From assembly GCF_001645125.1 (NCBI RefSeq), contig NZ_LXKA01000221.1, positions 310,001-374,000 on the forward strand: DNA of 64,000 bases, in the 5' to 3' direction. Numbering within the stretch: the stretch's first letter is position 1; each line of letters begins with the position of its first letter. A program made the translations under genes and the position numbers. The stretch comes from Paraburkholderia ginsengiterrae (GTDB lineage: Bacteria > Pseudomonadota > Gammaproteobacteria > Burkholderiales > Burkholderiaceae). This document shows, one piece after another, positions 8,235 to 17,179 of the stretch. The notes under the pieces are model-generated. The model searched no databases, was not told the DNA's origin, and saw only the letters and a list, made by a program, of their open reading frames with translations.

Positions 8235-10364
8235 ATGAAAGTCGTCGTCGTTGGAGGTGGTATTGGCGGGCTCACGACCGCACTGGCGCTGCTGCGCCAT
8301 GGTATCGAGCCGATTGTACTGGAGCGTGCTCCGCAGTTGACCGAGGTCGGAGCGGGCGTCCAGATCGCCGCGAACGGCACGATCGTGTTGCGTGAACTGG
8401 GGCTGGAACCCGAACTGGCGAAGATCGCGATGGTGCCGGAGCGGTTCGACTACCTCGAGTTGTCGACCGGGCGCCTGCTTTACGTCGCGCCGCTTGGCAA
8501 GGAAGCCGAGGCGCGCTACGGCGGCTTGCTTTACAACATTCATCGTGCCGATCTGATCGATCTGCTCGCGAAAGCGTTGCCGCCTCACGTGGTCCGTCTG
8601 GGCGCGGAGTGTGCATCCATCTCGCAGGACGACGAAGGCGCGTACGTCACGCTGCAAAACGGCGAAGTCATTCGCGGCGACGCCGTGATTGGCGCGGACG
8701 GCATCCACTCCGCTGTCCGGACGGCGCTGCGCGGGCCCGAAGAGAAGCAGTTCGCCAACATCCTCATGTGGCGCTCGCTGATCCCCGCCGATCGCCTCAA
8801 GGGCTTGAATCTGCCGGTAGCGGGCAACAACTGGTTTGGCGTGGGCCGCAACATCGTCTCGTACTGGGTTCGCCCGGACCTCTACAGCATTCTCGCTTCG
8901 GTGCCGGCCGCCGAGGTGAGCCGCGAGTCCTGGACGCAGTCGGGCGACGTCGAACAACTGCGCCGCTCGTTTGAAGGTTGCGAGCCGACCGTGCAGAAGA
9001 TGCTGGATGCGGTGGACTCGACGTTCATCACCGGCATGTATCACCGCGATCCGATCGAACATTGGGCGACTGGCCGCATCGCTCTGCTCGGCGACGCCGC
9101 GCACGCGATGGTGCCGTACCTGGCACAGGGCGCTTGCCAGGCGATCGAAGACGCCTGGGTTCTGGCCAGTTGCCTGAACGAACATGGCTCGGACGGCATC
9201 AGTGAGGCGCTGCTGGAATACGAACGTCGTCGCCAGCCCCGTACCACACGCATTCAGGCCGGCGCGCGCTTCGTCGTCGACTGGGCGCACGAGCCCGATG
9301 AGGCGCGTGTGCACCAACGCAATGGACGCCTGAAAGGGCTTTCGCGCATCGATCCGCTCGCCGAGGCTTCGTGGTCGTTTGCCTGGGGGCACGATGTGCT
9401 CGCGGCTGCCAAACTGCCGCCGGGCGAGGTGGTGGGGCTGAGCGCGGCGCGCGAGGGCAAGCGGATGGAGCGTCCCGAGAGCCAGCGTGCTTTTGATCTC
9501 TGGAAGGGCGTGTTCGCGCCGGATGACATCGCGCGTGGCGATCGCGGACAGCGCGACGCGTACGAACGTTTCCTGCTCAAAGAGTTTCCCGTGCCAGCCG
9601 GCACCGAAGTGAGCCACGCCGATCTTCACGGCGTCAGTGCGCTGCGCACGGTCGCCGCGGGAGCGGGGCATCAGGCGACGGTGCTGCACTTCCACGGCGG
9701 CGGCTACGTGCTGGGTTCGGCGAAGAGCTCGGTTGAATACGCCGGCCGCCTGTCGCGCGCGCTGAACGGTCCGTGCTACACGGTCGACTATCGTCTTGCG
9801 CCCGAGCACCCGTACCCCGCCGCGTTCGATGACGCGTTCAGTGCGTATCGCGGCCTGCTCGCGTCCGGTGTCGATCCGTCGACGGTGTTTCTGAGCGGCG
9901 AATCGTCCGGCGGCGGTCTTGCGCTGGCGCTGGGCGCCGCGTTACGTCGCGCGTGCGTGCCGCTGCCGGCGGGCGTCATTGCCGTTTGTCCGCTGACTGA
10001 CCTCACGCTGAGCGGTCCGTCCGTCAAGGCGAATTCGGGCGACGACCCGGCGGCGAATCGCGAGACGCTTTCCAATCTCGTTGCTTCGTACTTCCAGGCA
10101 CACGAGCCGACCGATCCGATGGTGTCGCCGCTGTTCGCGGACCTGGCCGATCTGCCGCCGGTGTTCCTCGCCGCCGTGAAGGGCGAAGTGCTGGAGAGCG
10201 ACACAACGCGTTTTGCCGAACGGGCGAAGGCAGCCGGCGCGAATGTGACGTTGAAGTTGGTGGACGACTCGGTTCACGTCTTCACGCTCTTCCCGTTCTT
10301 GCCTGAAACGGCCGGGACGCTGGAAGAAATCGGGCAGTGGAGCCGCAATCTGCTGAAGCAGTAA
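8235..10364 (+). CDS. Fusion of FAD-dependent monooxygenase and HSL-type alpha/beta hydrolase
   Basis: A single 709-residue frame joins two enzymes. Residues 1 to about 385 are a class A flavin monooxygenase of the 3-hydroxybenzoate 6-hydroxylase or salicylate hydroxylase type. It has GGGIGG at 8-13, an NADPH/FAD 'DG' motif GADGIHSAVR near 154-163, and GRIALLGDAAHAMVP near 278-292. Residues about 420-709 are a hormone-sensitive-lipase-like esterase with the HGGG oxyanion motif near 486-489, nucleophile motif GESSG near 555-559 and a histidine in SVHVF near 679. A glutamate near 651 (KGEVLESD) sits where the family usually has aspartate. There is no stop or start-like gap between the halves. 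The downstream CoA ligase suggests degradation of an aromatic or alicyclic ester. Hydroxylation and ester cleavage on one chain is inference. Confidence 0.88.
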   Translation: MKVVVVGGGIGGLTTALALLRHGIEPIVLERAPQLTEVGAGVQIAANGTIVLRELGLEPELAKIAMVPERFDYLELSTGRLLYVAPLGKEAEARYGGLLYNIHRADLIDLLAKALPPHVVRLGAECASISQDDEGAYVTLQNGEVIRGDAVIGADGIHSAVRTALRGPEEKQFANILMWRSLIPADRLKGLNLPVAGNNWFGVGRNIVSYWVRPDLYSILASVPAAEVSRESWTQSGDVEQLRRSFEGCEPTVQKMLDAVDSTFITGMYHRDPIEHWATGRIALLGDAAHAMVPYLAQGACQAIEDAWVLASCLNEHGSDGISEALLEYERRRQPRTTRIQAGARFVVDWAHEPDEARVHQRNGRLKGLSRIDPLAEASWSFAWGHDVLAAAKLPPGEVVGLSAAREGKRMERPESQRAFDLWKGVFAPDDIARGDRGQRDAYERFLLKEFPVPAGTEVSHADLHGVSALRTVAAGAGHQATVLHFHGGGYVLGSAKSSVEYAGRLSRALNGPCYTVDYRLAPEHPYPAAFDDAFSAYRGLLASGVDPSTVFLSGESSGGGLALALGAALRRACVPLPAGVIAVCPLTDLTLSGPSVKANSGDDPAANRETLSNLVASYFQAHEPTDPMVSPLFADLADLPPVFLAAVKGEVLESDTTRFAERAKAAGANVTLKLVDDSVHVFTLFPFLPETAGTLEEIGQWSRNLLKQ

Positions 10365-10378
10365 CGAGAGGGGCATTC

Positions 10379-10401
10379 GAGTCGGGCTCCGCGCCCGACT
10401 C
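10379..10401. terminator. Hairpin after the monooxygenase-esterase gene
   Basis: GAGTCGGGC and GCCCGACTC form a perfect 9-base-pair stem with a 5-base loop, 15 bases after the fusion gene stop. It is followed by GTCCTTTCC with no clear T run. It could attenuate transcription into the CoA ligase or stabilise the upstream mRNA. Confidence 0.45.
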
Positions 10402-10468
10402 GTCCTTTCCAAAGCTTTTCAAAGCGCAACGCTTTACCTCTGTATTTCGTCCCCTGCATGGAGTAGAC

Positions 10469-12124
10469 ATGACGGCAACCTCATTGCGTCAGCCGGACGG
10501 CATGCCGCGCCAGTTATGGGCGCCGCAGACATCGCTGTACACGAATCTCGACGTTTCCGCGAACCGGCATCCAGACAAGGCCGCCATCCTGTACTACGGC
10601 AATTCTTTGAGCTATGGGCAGTTGCGGCGAGAAGTGGAAGCCATGGCCGGGTTTCTGCAGCAGCACTGCGGCGTCGCTCGAGGCGAGCGCGTCGTGCTCT
10701 ATATGCAGAACAGCCCGCAGTTTGTCATTGCCTTCTATGCGATTCTGCGTGCCGATGCCGTCGTCGTGCCCGTAAATCCGATGAACCGGGCGTCCGAGCT
10801 CCAACATATCTTTGAAGACAGCGGCGCAAAAGTGGCATTTGCCGGAGAAGAACTCATGGAACACGTGCGGCCGCTTTCGGGCCGTCACGTGGATCACGTT
10901 GTCGTTGCCCGCTATGCCGACTATCTGCGCGATCAGACCGATCTGCCGCTGCCCGACATGCTGACCCCGGCCGTAGAGCCGGCCCACGCAAGCCCCGCAG
11001 CGGGTGTCATCCGCTGGAACGACGCACTGTCCGGCGGATTCCTGCCGAGCGCACATGCGTCCGGTCCGGAAGATCTCGCCGTCATTCCGTATACGTCCGG
11101 CACCACCGGTCGTCCAAAGGGATGCGTCCATACACACCGTAGCGTGATGCATTCGACGGTGTCGTGCGCTGAATGGCCCAATCTTCCAGACGACAGCGTG
11201 CTGCTCTGCTCCGTGCCGCTGTTCCACGTCACCGGCATGCAGAACTGCATGAACATGCCGTTATACATCGGCGCGACGATGGCGATCATGACCCGCTGGG
11301 ACGCGCAATGCGCTGCGCTGCTGATCGAACGCCAGCGCGTGAGCACATGGATCACGGTGCCCACCATGGTCATCGACTTGCTGAACCTTCCCGGCATCGA
11401 CCAGTTCGACCTGAGTTCGATCACCTACCTGAGCGGCGGCGGAGCTGCCATGCCGCAGGCCGTTGCGCAGCAGATTCAGGACCGCTGGCGCATCGCCTAT
11501 GTGGAAGGCTATGGGCTCACCGAAACGATGGCGGCAACCCACACCAATCCGCCGAAGCACAGCAAGCCGCAGTGCATGGGTGTACCGGTCTTCAACACGT
11601 ACTCGCTCATCGTCGATCCCGACACCCTGGTGCCGCTGGGCGGTGAAATTCTCGTGAGCGGGCCGCAGGTTTTCGAAGGGTACTGGAATGCGCCCGAAGC
11701 GTCGCGCGATGCCTTTGCGACGATTGGCGGCCGGCGCTATCTGCGCACCGGTGATCTTGGCTATGTCGATCGCGACGGTTACTTCTTCGTGGTTGACCGG
11801 CTCAAGCGCATGATCAACGCGTCGGGCTACAAGGTGTGGCCAGCCGAGGTGGAGGCCATGCTATTCGAGCATCCTGCCATCCAGGAGGCCTGTGTGATTG
11901 CGACCCACGACCGGCGTCGCGGCGAATCCGTCAAGGCGGTCATCGTGCTTCGGCACGGTGCCTGTGCAACAGAGCAGGAGATTGTCTCGTGGGCGCGCCA
12001 GCACATGGCGGCCTATAAGGTTCCGCGCGTCATCACGTTTGCCGACAGCTTGCCTCGTACTGCGAGCGGAAAGATTCAGTGGAAACAGTTGCAGGAAGCT
12101 GAGAATCAGCGTGGCGGCGCGTGA
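10469..12124 (+). CDS. AMP-dependent acyl-CoA synthetase / ligase
   Basis: The 551-residue protein is a class I adenylate-forming enzyme that would activate a carboxylic acid to its CoA ester. The P-loop-like YTSGTTGRPKG is at about 207-217, GYGLTE near 347-352 and RTGDLGYVDRDGYFFVVDR near 425. The C-terminal catalytic lysine lies in ASGKIQWKQL near 533. The ATG at 10469 follows GGAG and gives the family-length product; the frame opens earlier inside the hairpin region. It lies 104 bases after the fusion enzyme, so they are probably co-regulated by TetR. The acid substrate (aromatic, aryl-alkanoic or medium-chain) is not determined. Confidence 0.9.
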   Translation: MTATSLRQPDGMPRQLWAPQTSLYTNLDVSANRHPDKAAILYYGNSLSYGQLRREVEAMAGFLQQHCGVARGERVVLYMQNSPQFVIAFYAILRADAVVVPVNPMNRASELQHIFEDSGAKVAFAGEELMEHVRPLSGRHVDHVVVARYADYLRDQTDLPLPDMLTPAVEPAHASPAAGVIRWNDALSGGFLPSAHASGPEDLAVIPYTSGTTGRPKGCVHTHRSVMHSTVSCAEWPNLPDDSVLLCSVPLFHVTGMQNCMNMPLYIGATMAIMTRWDAQCAALLIERQRVSTWITVPTMVIDLLNLPGIDQFDLSSITYLSGGGAAMPQAVAQQIQDRWRIAYVEGYGLTETMAATHTNPPKHSKPQCMGVPVFNTYSLIVDPDTLVPLGGEILVSGPQVFEGYWNAPEASRDAFATIGGRRYLRTGDLGYVDRDGYFFVVDRLKRMINASGYKVWPAEVEAMLFEHPAIQEACVIATHDRRRGESVKAVIVLRHGACATEQEIVSWARQHMAAYKVPRVITFADSLPRTASGKIQWKQLQEAENQRGGA

Positions 12125-12510
12125 TCCGCAGACGGCTTTCTCTGTCAGCGCGATGCGGGCTGTCTCGGCAACACGACACCGAAGAAACAGTGTGCACCAG
12201 ACGGCCCCGAAGGGTACCGGCATCGCCGTGCCCAACACTGCAAGATTTCTTGCAATTTCGGGGTTACCACGCCCCCTTCAGTGACGCTCCATGTTGTGCG
12301 TTGCAGACACCTGCGCAGACACATCGGGAAATGTAAGTTTTCTGACGGTCCAGACATATTTTCCCGGGCAACGTGTGGTCGTGGACACATCACTCCGCCA
12401 GCGAGTGGGGTCTGCCGCGTGGAAGGGCGAGCGGGGCTTTGCAGGAAAAATGCATGGCAGTGGTCGATATGTTTCGTAGTACAACATAAGCATAAAATTG
12501 GAGTCGTCAG
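12125..12510. other. 386-base gap upstream of the porin gene
   Basis: No convincing gene is seen; the short frames lack family features. It contains a 16-base near-palindrome TGCAAGATTTCTTGCA (12239-12254, 7-base arms, TT spacer). An AT-rich stretch before the porin ribosome site (12440-12500) is where the porin promoter should lie. Confidence 0.5.
12239..12254. promoter_or_regulatory. Palindromic candidate regulator site
   Basis: TGCAAGA-TT-TCTTGCA is a perfect 7-base inverted repeat. It lies 257 bases before the porin start and 115 bases after the CoA ligase stop. The binding protein is unknown; the nearby Crp/Fnr-type and TetR regulators are candidates, but the sequence does not match the Crp or Fnr consensus. 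Confidence 0.3.
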
Positions 12511-13689
12511 ATGAGGAAGGTAAGGAGATTGGCCGGCAATGCAGTTTGGCGGCCGCGCAGTATGAAAGCGTTGTACTCAGGAAAGGCCGGCGTGCTGGCC
12601 GGCGTCATTTCGACCGTGTCGCTGTGTTCGGTCCCGGCGCACGCGCAGTCGTCCGTGACGCTCTACGGCCTGATGGATGCCGGCATTCGCTATACGACGC
12701 GTGCGGATCCGGCGGGCGATTCCCAGTTCAAGCTGGGAAGCGGCGAGAACGAGAGCCACTTCGGCATCAAGGGCGCGGAGGACATTGGCGGCGGGACGAA
12801 GGTTGTGTTCGATATCGAGGATCGTTTCTTCGTGAACACGGGGGCGGTCGACCCGGCCTATCCGTTCTTCAATACGGCTTTTGTCGGCTTGCAATCGAAT
12901 ACCTACGGCAAGCTGACCATGGGGCGTCAGCTCAATCCGCTCTCCGACGCGGTGCTGAGCGCTTTCGTGACGAACCGCTGGCTGCCGACCTTCTATCAAT
13001 TCCGCCCGGAAGTGACGATGGCTCAGGGCGTCTGGACCAGCAACATGGTCAAGTACGCCGCGCGCTGGCAGTACCTGACGGCCGAGGTCTCGTACGCATT
13101 TGGCGGCATGGCAGGGCAGTTTGGCGCGGGCAGCCAGATCGGGGCATCGATCCTGTATCTGCCCGGTGCGCCGTTGACCTTTGCTGCCGCGTATCTCGAC
13201 TCGCGCGACGCAGTGAACTCCGACGCCCACCTCAAATCGTGGACCGCTGGCGGGTCCTACACGTTCGACTCCACCACGTTCACTTTTGGCTGGTCCGTCA
13301 ACCGGCAGGACCCTGGCTTTGCCGGCAATTTCCCGAATGGTCCATTCTCCGCCCCCGCACTGACCGCGCTGAAATTCAATACATTCAGCTCGCGGCAAAT
13401 GTTCTTTGGCGGTGTGACGCAGCTGATCGGGACGGCCACCCACCTGTCCGCGAATGTGTGGCGCACCACCCAGTCCGGGAAGACTCAGCCCTCCGACGGC
13501 AACGCCACACAGTTCCAGCTGCTTGCGGACTACAACTGGTCGAAACGCACGGACACTTATGTCGAAGTCGACTACTCGCTATATCGCGGTGGGATGATCG
13601 GCGCGCAATTCCAGGGCATCAATGCGGTGAGCTCGGCGTTCGGCAGCACCCAGCTGGGCGTGACGGCCGGTGTGCGGCATTTGTTCTAG
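12511..13689 (+). CDS. Outer-membrane porin (OmpC-like, Gram-negative porin family)
   Basis: This 392-residue general porin of the Burkholderia type would form a 16-strand trimeric outer-membrane channel. A basic N-terminus and hydrophobic segment end in AHA followed by QSSVTLYGLMDAG, so cleavage after AHA (near residue 46) is likely. SSVTLYGLxDAG is the hallmark first strand. VGLQSNTYGKLTMGRQ near residue 130 and the C-terminal LGVTAGVRHLF, ending in the Phe needed for BAM recognition, complete the picture. The ATG at 12511 has GGAG seven bases upstream; an internal ATG at 12562 would give a shorter signal peptide but lacks a ribosome site. It may admit the substrate of the neighbouring CoA ligase pathway. 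Confidence 0.92.
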   Translation: MRKVRRLAGNAVWRPRSMKALYSGKAGVLAGVISTVSLCSVPAHAQSSVTLYGLMDAGIRYTTRADPAGDSQFKLGSGENESHFGIKGAEDIGGGTKVVFDIEDRFFVNTGAVDPAYPFFNTAFVGLQSNTYGKLTMGRQLNPLSDAVLSAFVTNRWLPTFYQFRPEVTMAQGVWTSNMVKYAARWQYLTAEVSYAFGGMAGQFGAGSQIGASILYLPGAPLTFAAAYLDSRDAVNSDAHLKSWTAGGSYTFDSTTFTFGWSVNRQDPGFAGNFPNGPFSAPALTALKFNTFSSRQMFFGGVTQLIGTATHLSANVWRTTQSGKTQPSDGNATQFQLLADYNWSKRTDTYVEVDYSLYRGGMIGAQFQGINAVSSAFGSTQLGVTAGVRHLF

Positions 13690-13741
13690 GCAGGCAGCCG
13701 GGCGGTACGCCGCTCGAACGAGCCGGCATGCATGGGCGCGA

Positions 13742-14434
13742 TCATTGGTAATCCTGAAAGGACGCGAGAAGATCTCTCGAACATATTTCGATCCGTCCAT
13801 ACCGCAGCGTGATCGCGCCCTCCTGCGCCATGGCCTTGAGTTCGAGCGAAAGCGTCTGGCGCGTGATGCCGAGCATCATGGCGAGCGTGTCCTGCGAGAG
13901 GCTCACGTCCTGGCGGCACTGCGGCGAGAATGTCACGTCGCCGGAAGCGAGCAGCAGCAGGCGCCGGGCAATGCGCGCGCGCGTGGAATGAAGCGTGGCG
14001 TCCTCGACCATGCGATAGAGCCAGTTCATGTGGATGGACTGCAGTTCGTTGATCGCCCTGACGAATGCGTTGCTCTGCATCAGCTCCTCGAAGGAGGCGG
14101 CCTTGACCACCAGGACGGTTGACCGTTCGAGCGCCACGACATCGCGCAGGCGTGGTTGACGGCTCGTCAGGGAGGTCTGTCCAAACCAGTTGCCCGCTTC
14201 GATGACGGCGAGGATCGCTTCCTTGCCGTCTTCGCGAAGCGTGAAGGCTTTGAAGCGGCCACTTTTGATTCCGTAGAAGCCGACCGGCGCATCGCCCCGG
14301 TGGAACAGAAATTCCCCAGGGTGCAGCGTGATCAGCTCGCCGCGGCGAATCAGCGCCTCCTGCTCTTCGGCAGGCAGGGCGCTGAACCACTGGTTGGTCC
14401 GCATTGCTTCGGACGTGTCGGTCATGAAAGCCAT
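13742..14434 (-). CDS. Crp/Fnr family transcriptional regulator
   Basis: The 230-residue protein has an N-terminal cyclic-nucleotide-binding-type beta barrel (GELITLHPGEFLFHRGDAPV near 32-51) and a C-terminal winged helix. In the latter, SQDTLAMMLGITRQTLSLEL near 180-199 is the recognition element. No cysteine cluster of the Fnr type is visible, so it is not an obvious iron-sulfur oxygen sensor. The start follows the upstream TPP enzyme stop by 19 bases, so the two form an operon. An alternative ATG lies 9 bases in. No clear Shine-Dalgarno is present, consistent with coupling. Confidence 0.85.
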   Translation of the reverse strand: MAFMTDTSEAMRTNQWFSALPAEEQEALIRRGELITLHPGEFLFHRGDAPVGFYGIKSGRFKAFTLREDGKEAILAVIEAGNWFGQTSLTSRQPRLRDVVALERSTVLVVKAASFEELMQSNAFVRAINELQSIHMNWLYRMVEDATLHSTRARIARRLLLLASGDVTFSPQCRQDVSLSQDTLAMMLGITRQTLSLELKAMAQEGAITLRYGRIEICSRDLLASFQDYQ

Positions 14435-14453
14435 TTGGGCACGCGGAGTCCGC

Positions 14454-15998
14454 TCAGATAACCGCTTCGATCAGCATCGGGCCGCGACGCTTCATCGCGC
14501 GCGCGAAGGCGGCGTCGAAATCCACGCTCGTTTCAGCACGAACCGCTTCGACACCCATGCCTTGCGCGAGGGCGACAAAATCGAGCGACGGGTTCTGCAG
14601 ATCGAACATGGAGGCGGCATGGACGCCATCCGTGCGCGCGCCGACGCGCGTGAGTTCATTGGCGAGGATCTTGTAGCCGCGATTCGCGTAGATGACCGTC
14701 ACGACGTCGATGTTTTCCCGCGCCTGCGTCCACAGAGACTGAATCGTGTACATGGCGCTGCCGTCGCCCTGAAGGTTGACGACCTTGCGGTCGGGGCACG
14801 CGATGCCCGCGCCGATCGAAACGGGCATCATGCTGCCGATCGCGCCGCCCGTCAGGGTCAGGAAATCGTGCGGCGCGGCCGACTCGGTCAGGCCGTAGTA
14901 CGCCATTGCGAGCGACGCCTCTTCGGTAATGATCGCGTTCTCGGGCAGATGCAGGGCGACGCTGCGCATGATCGACTCGCCGGTCAGCGGGCCATTCGGC
15001 GAGTACTCGAGTGCCGTGCGCACGCTGAGCGGGGCGACCGCATGCTGGGCACCGAGCGCCTCGACCAGCGCTTCGAGTGCCGCGGTGCCGTCTTCGTGCG
15101 GATGTGCGAGGACGGCGATGCGGCATCCTTGCGGCGTCAGCCAGCTCGGCTTGTCCGGGTAGCCGAAGAAGCTGACCGGCGGCTGCGCACCGACGAGCAC
15201 GATCAGTTCGGTGCCGGCGAGGAAGTCGACAACCTGCTCGGCAAAATACGGCAGGCGTTCGACCGCCACGCGACCGGCGCCACGCTGCAAACGCGGTGCG
15301 AACGTGTCGCAGAGCAAGCGGGCACCCGTCCTGGCGGCGATCCGGCCGGCCGCGCGAAGACCCTGGTCCTGCAACGCCTTGCCGCGCAGCAGGAAGGCGG
15401 TCCGCACGCCGCTTCGGGCAAGCGCGGCAATCCGCTCGACGGTGTCGTCGCTCACGCGCGCGGGCACCGGAGCCGGCAGCGGCGCGGCGACGCTATCGGC
15501 CGGCGACCACGCGGTGTCGGCGGGCAGAATCAGCGTGGCGATCTGGCCTGCGCCTTCCAGGGAGGCCTGCACCGCGCGTGCGGCGTCGGCGCCAACTGTC
15601 AGCGCGCTGCTCGACGAGTGGATCCACTGCGACACCGGCCGGGCGAAACCCTTGATGTCGGAGGTGAGCGGCGCTTCGTAGCGTGCATGAGTCGACGAAT
15701 GGTCGCCGACGATATTGACGACCGGGCTCGATGCGCGGCGGGCGTTGTGCAGATTGGCGAGGCCATTCGCGAGTCCAGGGCCGAGATGAAGCAGCGTGCA
15801 GGCCGGCTTGCCCGCCATGCGCCCGTAGCCGTCGGCGGCACCCGTCACGACGCCTTCGAAAAGGCCGAGAATCGGTCGCATTCCTTCGACCGAATCGAGT
15901 GCCGCCACAAAATGCATTTCAGACGTGCCCGGGTTTCCGAAGCACACGTCCACACCACTTGCGATCAGGGAACGCAACAGACTTTCAGCGCCGTTCAT
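14454..15998 (-). CDS. Thiamine-diphosphate-dependent enzyme (acetolactate synthase / benzoylformate decarboxylase family)
   Basis: The 514-residue protein is a TPP enzyme. The pyrimidine-binding domain has the catalytic glutamate in GLFEGVVTGAADGYGRM near residue 48. The central domain has the sequence VVNIVGDHSS near 95. The C-terminal PP domain has the GDG...N cofactor motif, GDGSAMYTIQSLW near 413 with YANRGY about 27 residues later. The family includes acetolactate synthase, benzoylformate decarboxylase and oxalyl-CoA decarboxylase. Length and the NPGTSEMHF N-terminus favour the uncharacterised 'acetolactate synthase large subunit-like' group over IlvB. It is divergent from a LysR gene, its probable regulator, and is followed by the Crp/Fnr gene. 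The substrate is likely a 2-oxoacid. Confidence 0.87.
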   Translation of the reverse strand: MNGAESLLRSLIASGVDVCFGNPGTSEMHFVAALDSVEGMRPILGLFEGVVTGAADGYGRMAGKPACTLLHLGPGLANGLANLHNARRASSPVVNIVGDHSSTHARYEAPLTSDIKGFARPVSQWIHSSSSALTVGADAARAVQASLEGAGQIATLILPADTAWSPADSVAAPLPAPVPARVSDDTVERIAALARSGVRTAFLLRGKALQDQGLRAAGRIAARTGARLLCDTFAPRLQRGAGRVAVERLPYFAEQVVDFLAGTELIVLVGAQPPVSFFGYPDKPSWLTPQGCRIAVLAHPHEDGTAALEALVEALGAQHAVAPLSVRTALEYSPNGPLTGESIMRSVALHLPENAIITEEASLAMAYYGLTESAAPHDFLTLTGGAIGSMMPVSIGAGIACPDRKVVNLQGDGSAMYTIQSLWTQARENIDVVTVIYANRGYKILANELTRVGARTDGVHAASMFDLQNPSLDFVALAQGMGVEAVRAETSVDFDAAFARAMKRRGPMLIEAVI

Positions 15999-16063
15999 AG
16001 TGAGTCACCTCAATGTCGAAACTATCAATCAAGCTTTGCACCCTCGGTATTTCAGGGGCCTGG

Positions 16064-16080
16064 ACGTCGTGCATCGACGT
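16064..16080. promoter_or_regulatory. Candidate LysR binding site between TPP enzyme and LysR genes
   Basis: ACGTCG-TGCAT-CGACGT is a perfect 6-base inverted repeat with a 5-base spacer. It lies in the 148-base divergent spacer between the TPP enzyme (minus) and the LysR gene (plus). Size and position fit a LysR-type site (interrupted dyad). Confidence 0.4.
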
Positions 16081-16146
16081 ATGAATTGATGGTATCGACG
16101 GGGTCGTCGTGCAAAAATACAGTCTGATCGGAAAAATTGTTACGTC

Positions 16147-17133
16147 ATGCGCAAAAATCTCGATTACGGATTGCTGCACGCCATGACCGCGTTCGTGCGG
16201 GTTGTCGACGCGGGAAGCTTTACGGCAGCCTCCGAACTGATGGAGCTGACCACGGCGCAGGTGTCGAGGCTGGTTTCCGAACTGGAGAACCGTCTGCAGA
16301 CGAAACTGCTCCAGCGCACCACGCGGCGCATGGCGCTCACCAGTGCCGGCGAGCGCTACGTCAGCCAATGCCGGACGATTCTGGAACTGGTCGATGAAGC
16401 CGAAGGCGAGGCGAGCGGCGCGCGAATCCAGCCGACCGGCCGGCTGAGGGTGCTGTGCATGGCAAGCTTCGGCGACCGCTACGTGGTGCCGATCGTGGCA
16501 AAGTACTGCGCGATGTATCCGGCGGTGACGGTCGAGTACAGCGCCTCGCAATACGTGCCCGATCTGCTGGCTGAAGGGGTGGATGTGAGCGTCTACCTGG
16601 CTCAGAGACTGCCGGATTCGAGCGTGGTCGCGCAGCGGCTGGGCGCGGTTCATGGGGTGCTGTGCGCCGCGCCGGCGTACCTCAAGCGGCATGGTTCGCC
16701 CAAAACCTGGCAAGAGCTGGCCGACCATGCGTGCCTGCGCCTCGTCAATCCGTCAACCACGCCTCATTGGGAGTTGACCGACGGGAAGATGACCCACTCA
16801 ATGCAGCCGGCGGGTCCTTTGGTCGGCGATCATCCCGAGGCGGTATTGCATGCGGCATGCAGCGGGTTGGGCATTGCATTGCTGCCGGTGTTTTCGGTGC
16901 TGGACAGGATACGGAGCGGCGAACTCGTGCAGGTGTTGCCTCAGTGGCGCTCGCCTGACGTGGGGGTGTACGTGTTGATGCCGTCGAGGAAATTCCTCGA
17001 AGCCAAGACGCGCGCGTGGATCGATCTATTGAAGGCGGAGTTGCCGCCCGCGCTGGAACATGACGCCATGCAGATCCGCCAGGATGAAAAGCCCAAACGG
17101 CGCCGCCCACGGCCGGCAAGTTCCGCGCGTTGA
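16147..17133 (+). CDS. LysR family transcriptional regulator
   Basis: This is a 328-residue LysR regulator. The N-terminal helix-turn-helix spans about 20-60 (DAGSFTAASELMELTTAQVS followed by RLVSELENRL), and the effector domain ends with a Lys/Arg-rich tail (KPKRRRPRPASSAR). It is of the CrgA/DsdC-like group, with the TTRRMALTSAGERY segment near 57-70. It is transcribed divergently from the TPP enzyme gene across 148 bases that hold an interrupted dyad, so control of that gene is likely. Confidence 0.88.
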   Translation: MRKNLDYGLLHAMTAFVRVVDAGSFTAASELMELTTAQVSRLVSELENRLQTKLLQRTTRRMALTSAGERYVSQCRTILELVDEAEGEASGARIQPTGRLRVLCMASFGDRYVVPIVAKYCAMYPAVTVEYSASQYVPDLLAEGVDVSVYLAQRLPDSSVVAQRLGAVHGVLCAAPAYLKRHGSPKTWQELADHACLRLVNPSTTPHWELTDGKMTHSMQPAGPLVGDHPEAVLHAACSGLGIALLPVFSVLDRIRSGELVQVLPQWRSPDVGVYVLMPSRKFLEAKTRAWIDLLKAELPPALEHDAMQIRQDEKPKRRRPRPASSAR

Positions 17134-17179
17134 TTGACCTTCACGTACCCGATAATCCAGCTATCTGATCGAGGAGCGC

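Noticed and set aside
12498-13751. A 417-codon frame overlapping the porin in another frame
   Set aside because: Arg/Gly-rich shadow; the porin frame has signal peptide, strand motif and terminal Phe.
14328-16127. A 599-codon frame antisense to the TPP enzyme
   Set aside because: Shadow of a strongly supported gene; no motif was seen.
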